From assembly GCA_020047875.1 (NCBI GenBank), contig JAIFNE010000138.1:1-6407 (forward strand): DNA of 6,407 nucleotides, read 5' to 3'. Positions 1 through 6,071 of the stretch are shown piece after piece (within the stretch, counting starts at the first letter, position 1; each line of letters begins with the position of its first letter). This stretch comes from Hydrogenophaga sp. (lineage in GTDB: Bacteria > Pseudomonadota > Gammaproteobacteria > Burkholderiales > Burkholderiaceae_C). Under the pieces are notes generated by a model. The model saw only the letters and a list, made by a program, of their open reading frames with translations. It did no database searches and was not told the origin of the DNA. A program made the translations under genes and the position numbers.

Positions 1-264
1 CATGGCACACCCGATGCCGCCATGCAGGCGCTGCTGAGCGCGCTGGCGAGCCAGCCCGGCGTGCGCGTGATCCAGCAGAGGCCCGACTACGCGTACGCAC
101 AAGCCCGCACACGCTGGCTGGGGTTCGTCGATGATCTGGAGTTCTGGGTCAACCCCGCTGCGGGGGTGATCGAGGTGCGAAGCGCCAGCCGCCTGGGGCG
201 CGAAGACTTCGGCACCAACCGCGAGCGCGTTGAATCCATTCGTGCGACCTATATGAGTCGCTGA
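1..264 (+). CDS. DUF1499 family protein, C-terminal part (5' end outside window)
   Basis: The frame is open from the first base to the TGA at 262-264 and gives 87 residues of a protein whose start lies upstream. The ATG at 22 is probably internal, because codons before it continue the same fold. The family match rests on the GFVDDLEFWV block (about residues 41-50), then NPAAGVIEVRSASRLG and a DFGTNRERVE block near the end. This FvDD...vRSaSR.G..D.G.NR.Rve pattern is typical of DUF1499 proteins. Their biochemical function is not established and I do not assign one. The gene converges on the substrate-binding-protein gene downstream, and a bidirectional terminator lies about 96 nt past its stop. 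The partial length is normal for the C-terminal half to two thirds of this small family. Confidence 0.85.
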   Translation, partial: HGTPDAAMQALLSALASQPGVRVIQQRPDYAYAQARTRWLGFVDDLEFWVNPAAGVIEVRSASRLGREDFGTNRERVESIRATYMSR

Positions 265-360
265 CAACGCACACGATCAAGACGTAAAGTTGCATCAGGT
301 AAATCGTTGGAGAATGGGAAACCCATCAAGAACGACGCACACGAGGCAGAAATGAGGCAC

Positions 361-390
361 AAAAAAGGCCACCCTTGAGTGGCCTTTTTT
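361..390. terminator. Bidirectional intrinsic terminator between two convergent genes
   Basis: A perfect 12-bp inverted repeat (361-372 and 379-390) flanks a 6-nt loop (373-378). The core is GGCCAC/GTGGCC with a run of six A on the left and six T on the right, so each strand has a GC stem followed by a U tract. It can end the DUF1499 transcript on the + strand and the substrate-binding-protein transcript on the - strand, whose stop is about 40 nt away. Confidence 0.9.
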
Positions 391-393
391 GCA

Positions 394-415
394 GGGTGCC
401 CGTAGCGGGCAGCCC
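394..415. other. Second hairpin just after the substrate-binding-protein stop
   Basis: TGCCCG (397-402) and CGGGCA (406-411) form a perfect 6-bp stem with a 3-nt loop. GGG (394-396) and CCC (413-415) can extend it past one bulged base. No T run follows on either strand. It lies between the - strand stop codon (431-433) and the strong terminator. In the - strand transcript it would form a 3'-UTR stem-loop, possibly protecting the 3' end, or it may simply be GC-rich chance. Confidence 0.4.
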
Positions 416-430
416 AAACGTTACCGCAGA

Positions 431-1630
431 TCAGCGGATCACGGCGATAGGGGTACGCACACCACCCTTGTAGGTCATCAAGGTCAGCGCGCCGTTCTTG
501 ATGTCGCCCTTCTCGTCGAAAGCAATGGTGCCAGTCACGCCCTGGAAGTTGGTTTTCTTCAGCTCAGGCAGGTACTTGACTGGGTCTGAGGAGTTGGCAG
601 CCACCATGGCGTTCACCATCACCTTGACCGCGTCGTACACGTAAGGTGCGTACACCTGAACTTCAGCGCCGTACTTGGTCTGGAAGTTGGCTCGGAACGC
701 GTCCATGCCTGCCTTCTGCTCGCCTTCAACGCCACCTGCCTCAGCGCAGTAGACCTGCTCGTCGGCCATGCCATCGCCAGCCAGCTTGGGCAACTCGCTG
801 GAGCAGATGCCGTCGCCGCCCATGAACTTGGCGTTGATGCCAAGAGACTTCATCTGCTTGAGCATCGGGCCGGCCACGGCGTCCATGCCGCCGAAGAACA
901 CCACGTCAGGCTTCTTGGCCTTCAGGGTGGTCAAAATGGCGTTGAAATCGGATGCTTTGTCGTTGGTGAACTCGCGACCGACGATGGTGCCGCCAGCGGC
1001 TTTCACGCCCTTCTCGAACTCGTCGGCAACACCCTGGCCGTAGGCCGTGCGGTCGTCGATCACAGCCACGTTCTTGCCCTTGAGCGTTTCCACCGCGTAC
1101 TTGCCCAGCGTGCCGCCGAGGTGCACGTCATCGGCCACCACACGGAAGGCGCCCTGGAAGCCCTGGCGGGTGTACTTCGGGTTGGTTGCCGAGGGGGAAA
1201 TCTGGGGGATGCCAGCGTCGTTGTACAGCTGGGAGGCGGGGATGGTGGTACCCGAGTTCAGGTGACCGATCACGCCGGCCACTTTGGCGTCCACCAGCTT
1301 CTGAGCCGCTGCAACACCTTGCTTAGGATCGCCAGCGTCGTCTTCAGGCAACAGCTCAAACTGGGCGGGAGCGCCGTTGATGACCAGATTCGCGGCGTTG
1401 AGTTCTTCGATCGCCATGCGGGCGCCGTTCTCATTGTCCTTGCCCAAGTGGGCAATGGCACCGCTGGTCGGGCCAACGTGGCCGATCTTGATGACGTTGC
1501 CGCCAGCAGGCGCTGCCGCGACGGCAGGCTCAGCCGCCGGTGCAGCGACCGGAGCGGCTTCTTCTTTTTTGCCGCAAGCGGCCAGAGCCACTGCGGCAGC
1601 GATCAAGGCCAGTTTGAAGTTCAGTTGCAT
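431..1630 (-). CDS. Branched-chain amino acid-type ABC transporter substrate-binding lipoprotein
   Basis: 399 residues, periplasmic binding protein of the LivJ/LivK class (type I fold), which would capture branched-chain or similar amino acids for an inner-membrane ABC importer. A hydrophobic signal ends in the lipobox L-A-A-C with the acylated Cys at residue 19, followed by GKK. An Ala/Pro-rich linker spans about 23-45, and the ligand-binding domain starts at IKIGHVGPTSG (about 47-57). Family landmarks are GHLNSGTTIPAS (122-133), SPSATNP (145-151), DRTAYGQG (193-200), GGDGICSSE (271-279) and YAPYVYDAV (327-335). Cys276 and Cys295 could form a disulfide in the periplasm. The ATG is preceded by GAGGA with about 5 nt spacing. 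No livH, livM, livG or livF lies beside it, so it is an orphan binding protein in this window. The exact ligand cannot be read from sequence, since relatives bind amides, urea or aromatic compounds as well as Leu/Ile/Val. Confidence 0.93.
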   Translation of the reverse strand: MQLNFKLALIAAAVALAACGKKEEAAPVAAPAAEPAVAAAPAGGNVIKIGHVGPTSGAIAHLGKDNENGARMAIEELNAANLVINGAPAQFELLPEDDAGDPKQGVAAAQKLVDAKVAGVIGHLNSGTTIPASQLYNDAGIPQISPSATNPKYTRQGFQGAFRVVADDVHLGGTLGKYAVETLKGKNVAVIDDRTAYGQGVADEFEKGVKAAGGTIVGREFTNDKASDFNAILTTLKAKKPDVVFFGGMDAVAGPMLKQMKSLGINAKFMGGDGICSSELPKLAGDGMADEQVYCAEAGGVEGEQKAGMDAFRANFQTKYGAEVQVYAPYVYDAVKVMVNAMVAANSSDPVKYLPELKKTNFQGVTGTIAFDEKGDIKNGALTLMTYKGGVRTPIAVIR

Positions 1631-1693
1631 GTTTTTCCTCGAAAGGGATGGGTTTCAAATGCGGAGGGAGCTTTGTTCTCCACACCCAATACG

Positions 1694-1722
1694 ATAACCC
1701 AAAATTGAACCAATCGAGCCAA
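1694..1722 (-). promoter_or_regulatory. Weak candidate promoter for the substrate-binding-protein gene
   Basis: On the - strand TTGGCT (1717-1722) and GGTTAT (1694-1699) are separated by 17 nt and lie about 65 nt upstream of the ATG at 1630. They match the sigma-70 consensus at 4/6 and 3/6 positions. The surrounding AT-rich patch (about 1680-1715) is the least GC-rich part of this 197-nt gap, which supports a promoter somewhere here, but the exact hexamers are tentative. Confidence 0.2.
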
Positions 1723-1786
1723 ACGATCTCGCGGGCGGGGTCAATTCAGGGTTTACCCGTGGCAGCAAGAAGAATGAACGCTTGGC

Positions 1787-1803
1787 CATTGGCACTCCCA
1801 ATG
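1787..1803. other. Hairpin 24 nt past the holC stop, possible weak terminator
   Basis: CATTGG (1787-1792) and CCAATG (1798-1803) form a perfect 6-bp stem with a 5-nt loop. On the - strand it follows the holC stop, and about 8 nt later the sequence is T-rich (TTCATTCTTCTT) but not a continuous T run. It may attenuate pepA-holC transcription before the downstream lipoprotein gene. A good terminator is otherwise missing from this gap, so read-through is possible. Confidence 0.3.
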
Positions 1804-1827
1804 ACAGTGAGGCGGACCGAACAACGC

Positions 1828-2265
1828 TCAGCCGGCCGCGAGATCGTGGTGCACTGGCTCGACGCCGACGCCGCGGTATTGCTTCCAGCGGTCCCGGGCG
1901 CGCTCGCGGTCCGGCAAATCCTGGCTCACCACCTCAATCACCCGCGCAAACTGCTCAAAGCCGGGCAGAAACGCCTCGCTGAGGTTCAGCAACACAGTTT
2001 CTTGCGGGTTCGGGATGGAAGCCGGCCAATCGTGGCCAATCAGGATCGGCGAATGGGCCCGCAAAGCGGGCGCATCGGTCAACTTGGCGTGGGGGATGAA
2101 CTCGTGCCCAGCCAGGGTCCAGAGCGCTGCATCCAGAGCATCCGCCTCTTGTGCTCCTCGGGCCATCACCAGCACGCGAGCGCCCTGGAGATGGGCCTTG
2201 CGCAACAGGCGGCAGGCGTGTGCTCGCTTGTCGGCGGCATTGACGTGAAAAACAACCTCGCTCAT
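1828..2265 (-). CDS. holC: DNA polymerase III subunit chi
   Basis: 145 residues, close to the usual chi length of about 145-150. Chi pairs with psi (HolD) in the clamp-loader complex and contacts the C-terminal tail of single-stranded DNA-binding protein, linking the replicase to SSB-coated lagging-strand DNA in the cytoplasm. Family features are the N-terminal VVFHVN strand, the DKRAHACRLLRKAHLQGARVL helix-strand unit (residues about 12-32), the ALDAALWTL segment, FIPHAKL, SPILIG, and VLLNLSEAFLPGFEQFARVIEVV in the C-terminal half. The frame stays open further upstream, to an ATG at 2361 that would add 32 residues. That stretch is Arg/Cys/Pro-rich, overlaps the 3' end of pepA and does not resemble chi, so I chose the ATG at 2265. 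A GTG two codons earlier is also possible; neither start has a clear Shine-Dalgarno. The gene follows pepA by 22 nt, so co-transcription and perhaps translational coupling are likely. Confidence 0.93.
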   Translation of the reverse strand: MSEVVFHVNAADKRAHACRLLRKAHLQGARVLVMARGAQEADALDAALWTLAGHEFIPHAKLTDAPALRAHSPILIGHDWPASIPNPQETVLLNLSEAFLPGFEQFARVIEVVSQDLPDRERARDRWKQYRGVGVEPVHHDLAAG

Positions 2266-2287
2266 GGTCACGCCACAGCCCGAAACA

Positions 2288-3796
2288 TCAGCCCTTGTGT
2301 GGGCGCTTGGCCGGGGCCTTGCGGCGCGGCGGCACGTCGGGCAGCGGGCTTTGCGCCTCACTCACGAGATAACGCAGCAGCAAAGGCACGGGCCTGCCAG
2401 TGGCCCCTTTCGCTGCACCGCTCTTCCAGGCCGTGCCCGCGATATCCAGATGGGCCCAGTTCAACTCGGCGGTGAACTTCTGGAGAAACTTGGCTGCGGT
2501 GATCGAGCCCGCCGCGCGACCCGCCACGTTGCCCATGTCGGCAAAGTTCGACTTCAGGCCTTCGGCGTAATCGTCGTCCAGCGGCATGCGCCAGCAGGGA
2601 TCGAGCGCGGCCTCACCCGCCTGCTGCAGCGCTGCCGCCAGCCCGTCGTCCGGGCTGAACAGGCCAGAGCGCACGGCGCCCAGCGCAATCACGCAGGCAC
2701 CGGTGAGGGTAGCGATGTCAACCACCGCGCGCGGCTTGAACCGCGCTGCGTAGCTCAGCGCATCGCAAAGGATGAGCCGGCCCTCGGCATCCGTGTTGAG
2801 AATCTCGATGGTCTGCCCACTCATGCTGGTGACCACATCGCCGGGCTTGATGGCCAAGCCATCGGGCATGTTCTCGCAGCTTGGAATCAGCCCCACCACG
2901 TTGATCGCAGGCCGCGCCTCGGCGAGTGCCGCAAAGGTGCCCAGCACACTGGCCGCGCCACCCATGTCGTACTTCATCTCATCCATCTCGGCCGCCGGCT
3001 TGATGGAAATTCCGCCCGTGTCGAAGGTGATGCCCTTGCCCACCAGCACCACCGGCGCACTGGATTTGGTGCCGCCGTTGTACCGCAGCACGATAAAACG
3101 AAGTGGCTCCGCCGAGCCCTGCGCCACGGCAAGAAACGCACCCATGCCCAGCGCCTTGACTTCTTTGGGCCCGAGCACCTCGGTCTTGAAACCAGGCTTG
3201 CGACCCAGCTGACGCGCGCAGTCGGCAAGCATGCTGGGCGTGGCGTGATTGGCCGGGCGATTGGCCCATTCCTTGGCTACCTCCATGCCCACCACCAGCG
3301 CCTTGCCGTACGCAAACCCGTCGCGCACCGCGTCGGGTTTGCTCACCCCGATCACAACGCGGCGCAACGCGCGCGCCTTGGCCGATGGCTTGGTATGGGT
3401 GTAGACGTAGCTGGCTTCGGCGCAGGCCTGCACGGCGGCGCTCACCGCATCGCCATCGGGCTCGATCAGGCCGAGCATCAGTGCGATTTTTTGAATGCCA
3501 GGCTGCTTGAGCGCGCCCACGGCAGCGGCCACCGCCTTGCGCACCGACGAAGGCGAGCCATCGCCCGCGCGCACCAGCAGCACCCGGGCCGCCTGCACCC
3601 CGCTCACCTGGTAGGCAGACAACAACTTGGCCACGCCCGATTCGAGCGCGCCGCTGCCGTGGGCCTGAGCAATGAGCGCGGCCAGCGGCGAGTCAGACGC
3701 GGCCGACGCCGGGCTGTCGGACACCAGCACCACCAGCGCGTCTGCAGACCAGCTGGCAGCCTCTGCCAGGGAAACGGATTTGAGTTCGAAGTCCAT
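2288..3796 (-). CDS. pepA: Leucyl aminopeptidase, M17 family (PepA)
   Basis: 502 residues, matching the E. coli enzyme (503). It is a cytosolic, two-metal exopeptidase that removes N-terminal residues, preferring Leu, and normally forms a hexamer. The N-terminal domain (about 1-165) is followed by the catalytic domain. All expected active-site residues are visible: Lys254 and Asp259 in VGKGITFDTGG, Lys266 in ISIKPA, Asp277 in MKYDMGG, and Asp336, Glu338 and Arg340 in the signature NTDAEGRL (334-341). The spacing matches the E. coli residues throughout, with a constant offset of 16. The protein ends in a Pro/Arg/Lys-rich tail (about 484-502) that looks longer and more basic than usual. In E. 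coli PepA also binds DNA as an accessory factor in Xer recombination and carAB control; whether this one does is unknown. The start ATG has AAGGA 10 nt upstream and lies only 27 nt from the divergent lptF start. The gene leads a two-gene unit with holC. Confidence 0.97.
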   Translation of the reverse strand: MDFELKSVSLAEAASWSADALVVLVSDSPASAASDSPLAALIAQAHGSGALESGVAKLLSAYQVSGVQAARVLLVRAGDGSPSSVRKAVAAAVGALKQPGIQKIALMLGLIEPDGDAVSAAVQACAEASYVYTHTKPSAKARALRRVVIGVSKPDAVRDGFAYGKALVVGMEVAKEWANRPANHATPSMLADCARQLGRKPGFKTEVLGPKEVKALGMGAFLAVAQGSAEPLRFIVLRYNGGTKSSAPVVLVGKGITFDTGGISIKPAAEMDEMKYDMGGAASVLGTFAALAEARPAINVVGLIPSCENMPDGLAIKPGDVVTSMSGQTIEILNTDAEGRLILCDALSYAARFKPRAVVDIATLTGACVIALGAVRSGLFSPDDGLAAALQQAGEAALDPCWRMPLDDDYAEGLKSNFADMGNVAGRAAGSITAAKFLQKFTAELNWAHLDIAGTAWKSGAAKGATGRPVPLLLRYLVSEAQSPLPDVPPRRKAPAKRPHKG

Positions 3797-3799
3797 AAT
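3794..3799 (+). promoter_or_regulatory. Candidate -10 element for lptF, lying on the pepA start codon
   Basis: CATAAT matches the sigma-70 -10 consensus at five of six positions and lies 24 nt before the lptF ATG. Its first three bases are the complement of the pepA start codon. No convincing -35 box is present 16-18 nt upstream. An alternative pairing is TTGAGT (3780-3785) with TATTCC (3804-3809) at 18-nt spacing. The short gap forces the lptF promoter into or next to the pepA 5' end, but the exact element is uncertain. Confidence 0.22.
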
Positions 3800-3823
3800 T
3801 GCCTATTCCTTTTTGGTTGATTG

Positions 3824-4945
3824 ATGTTATTCCATTCGTCCATTCGCAAAGAGCTGGCGCGCAGCTTTGGCGCCACGCTGGTGGTGCTGTTCACCATTGT
3901 GCTGACGATGCTGCTGATCCGCACGCTTGGACTCGCTTCGCAGGGCAGCGTGAACCCGGAAGAAATCATGCTGGTGCTGGGGTACACCGTGCTGGGCCGC
4001 ATGCCCACCATCCTCACGCTCGCGCTGTTCATCGCCATCGTCTTCACGCTCTCGCGCATGTACCGCGACAGCGAAATGATCATCTGGTTTGCCAGCGGCC
4101 GTTCGCTGGGGGGATTTCTCGGACCGGTGATGCGTTTTGCATGGCCGATCCTCGCGGTGATCACCCTGATGGTTTTTCTGGTGTGGCCCTGGGCCAATCA
4201 GCAGAGCGACGAACTGCGCAGCCGGTTCGAGCGGCGCGGCGATCTTGAACGGATCACGCCAGGACAGTTCCAGGAGTCGTCCAGCGGGCGGCGCGTGTTT
4301 TTCATCGACAAAAACACCACCGATGGCACCGAGGGGCGCAACATTTTTGTCTCCAGCACCGAGCCTGACGGGCGCGAGTCCATCATTTCGGCGCGCTCAG
4401 GTCGCATTGAGTGGATTGGCGACCAGCAGTACCTGTTGCTCAGCAACGGCCAGCGCCTGGAAACCGACGTGGACCAGCGCCTGCAGATCAGCGAATTCGA
4501 GGAATACGGCACGCAGGTGGGCAACCGCGCACTCGCCACCGGTGGTGTCGGGCGCCTCAAGTCGAGCAGCACCTGGGACCTGTTGCAATCGCGCGACCCG
4601 GCCAGCGGTGGCGAGTTGGGCTGGCGCCTAGGGATGGCGCTGACGGCGGTGAATTTTGTGCTGATCGCCCTGGCCACCACCGCGGGCAATCCGCGCGCGG
4701 GCCGAGGCGGCAACCTGTTTTTCACCCTGTTCGCCTTCATCGTTTACTACAACCTGCTGAACATGGGGCAAAGCTGGGTCAGCCGTGAGCTGATCGGCCT
4801 CATGCCGATGATGCTGGCACTTCATGGCAGTGTGTTTGTTGCAGCAGCCCTCTGGCTTCTCAAACGCCACTGGAACCTGTCGATCCGGGGTCTGCTGACG
4901 AGCTGGCGCCAGCGGAGTCCGGGCGCGTCGAGGGCGGTGCCATGA
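3824..4945 (+). CDS. lptF: LPS export ABC transporter permease LptF
   Basis: 373 residues, usual for the family. With LptG and the ATPase LptB it forms the inner-membrane LptB2FG complex, which extracts lipopolysaccharide from the inner membrane and passes it to LptC and the periplasmic bridge. Six hydrophobic segments are visible at about 16-34, 57-76, 103-123, 268-286, 297-315 and 326-346, with a hydrophilic periplasmic domain (about 125-265) between the third and fourth, as expected for the beta-jellyroll. YRDSEMIIWFASG (80-92) is the cytoplasmic coupling-helix region that meets LptB. I chose the ATG at 3824 rather than the in-frame TTG just before it, because MLFHSSIRKELARSF fits the usual betaproteobacterial N-terminus. 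The Shine-Dalgarno is weak. The stop overlaps the lptG start (ATGA), implying translational coupling and equal stoichiometry. lptB, lptA and lptC are not in the window and are normally encoded elsewhere. Confidence 0.96.
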   Translation: MLFHSSIRKELARSFGATLVVLFTIVLTMLLIRTLGLASQGSVNPEEIMLVLGYTVLGRMPTILTLALFIAIVFTLSRMYRDSEMIIWFASGRSLGGFLGPVMRFAWPILAVITLMVFLVWPWANQQSDELRSRFERRGDLERITPGQFQESSSGRRVFFIDKNTTDGTEGRNIFVSSTEPDGRESIISARSGRIEWIGDQQYLLLSNGQRLETDVDQRLQISEFEEYGTQVGNRALATGGVGRLKSSSTWDLLQSRDPASGGELGWRLGMALTAVNFVLIALATTAGNPRAGRGGNLFFTLFAFIVYYNLLNMGQSWVSRELIGLMPMMLALHGSVFVAAALWLLKRHWNLSIRGLLTSWRQRSPGASRAVP

Positions 4946-6060
4946 AGACCATTCGGCGCTTGATCTACGGCGAGGTGCTGGCCGCGGTGGGCTTTGTGCT
5001 GCTGGCCTTTCTGTCGCTGTTTTTTTTCTTCGACTTTGTCGATGAACTTGCCGAGCTCGGGCGTCCCGCCATCGGCGATCCGGCCCAACTTTACGGGCTG
5101 CGCCACGCCCTGCTTCATGTCACGTTGCTGATGCCGAGTCACATCTACGAGCTGATGCCAATCGTGGTGCTGATCGGCTCGGTGTTCGTGCTGGCTCGCC
5201 TGGCGCAAGGCTCCGAATACACCATCTTGCGCACCAGCGGCCTGGGTCCATGGCGGGCGTTGCGCATCCTGGTTGGCCTGGGCGCTGTGTTCGCGGTGCT
5301 GACCTTTGCCATCGGCGACTACGTGGCACCGGCCGCCGACCGCGCGGCACAACTGCTGAAGGCCAACTACCGGGGCGGCATCAGCGTGGGGCAGACTGGC
5401 GCCTGGCTGAAGGAAAGACAGGCCTACAGCAATTTCTCTGTCAACGTGGGTTCGCTGTCGCCGCAGGGCGCGCTGAGCGATGTGCGTATTTTCGAATTTG
5501 ACAACCGCGGCTTTCTGGTTTCCACCCTGCAAGCCCGTTCGGGGCAGATTGAAGGTGACGATTCCTGGACACTCATGCAGGTGCAGCGGCGCGAATTCGA
5601 CACCGCTGGCCTGGACTCGGCGCGCATCACCCGCACCGATGTGCCCAGCCTGCGCTGGCCCAGCAGCCTGAGCACCGAAATGGTCTCGGTTGCCCTGCTG
5701 AAGCCCGATCGCATGCGAGCCATCGATCTGTTTGCTTATGTGCAGCATCTGGAGGCCAATGGCCAGACCGCCCAGCGCTACGAAATCGAGTTCTGGCGCA
5801 AGGTGTTCTACCCGCTGTCCTGCCTGGTCATGGTGGTGCTGGCGCTGCCCTTTGCTTACCTGCATTTCCGCTCGGGCAGCATCACCGGCTATGTGTTCAT
5901 GGGCGTGATGATCGGCATCAGCTTCTTTCTGCTCAACAACGCGTTTGGCTACATCGGCAACCTTCGGCAGTGGCAGCCCTGGCTGACCGCGGCGGCCCCG
6001 GCGCTGATCTATTCGGTTTTCTCGCTGGGCGCGTTTGGCTGGCTGGTTTTGCGACGATAG
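4942..6060 (+). CDS. lptG: LPS export ABC transporter permease LptG
   Basis: 372 residues, the partner permease of LptF. It has the same plan: hydrophobic segments at about 12-31, 67-86, 105-124, 288-307, 314-334 and 348-369, with a periplasmic domain of about 160 residues between the third and fourth. Family landmarks are FFFDFVDELAELG (28-40) at the end of the first helix, the coupling-helix stretch AQGSEYTILRTSGL (88-101), IGDYVAPAADRAAQ (124-137), YEIEFWRKVFYPLS (280-293) and the final segment ending in RR. GAGGG (4930-4934) lies 7 nt before the ATG, a good ribosome site placed inside the end of lptF. The start codon overlaps the lptF stop by four bases. A run of eight T (5020-5027) falls in the first membrane segment. 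The frame is intact and no key block is missing. The SD of the next gene overlaps the lptG stop. Confidence 0.97.
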   Translation: MKTIRRLIYGEVLAAVGFVLLAFLSLFFFFDFVDELAELGRPAIGDPAQLYGLRHALLHVTLLMPSHIYELMPIVVLIGSVFVLARLAQGSEYTILRTSGLGPWRALRILVGLGAVFAVLTFAIGDYVAPAADRAAQLLKANYRGGISVGQTGAWLKERQAYSNFSVNVGSLSPQGALSDVRIFEFDNRGFLVSTLQARSGQIEGDDSWTLMQVQRREFDTAGLDSARITRTDVPSLRWPSSLSTEMVSVALLKPDRMRAIDLFAYVQHLEANGQTAQRYEIEFWRKVFYPLSCLVMVVLALPFAYLHFRSGSITGYVFMGVMIGISFFLLNNAFGYIGNLRQWQPWLTAAAPALIYSVFSLGAFGWLVLRR

Positions 6061-6071
6061 GAATTCAACAA

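Noticed and set aside
314..326. Small hairpin ATGGG-AAA-CCCAT after the DUF1499 gene
   Set aside because: Only 5 bp with a 3-nt loop and no T run. The strong terminator about 35 nt further on explains termination.
1121..1708. A 195-codon + strand frame across the 5' part of the lipoprotein gene
   Set aside because: It overlaps a clearly conserved binding protein on the other strand and has no family resemblance.
2266..2361. A 32-residue N-terminal extension of HolC from an upstream ATG
   Set aside because: The stretch overlaps the pepA coding end, is Arg/Cys/Pro-rich and unlike chi proteins. The ATG at 2265 gives the normal length.
1648..2475. A 275-codon + strand frame through the holC region
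   Set aside because: Antisense to holC and the end of pepA, low-complexity Arg/Ala-rich translation, no supporting motif.
2264..3820. A 518-codon open frame on the + strand opposite pepA
   Set aside because: The His/Arg/Gly-rich translation resembles no family and mirrors the codon bias of pepA, whose active-site motifs are complete. It is a shadow typical of GC-rich DNA.
3821..3823. TTG as the lptF start
   Set aside because: An ATG follows immediately and fits the usual LptF N-terminus; the TTG adds only one residue.
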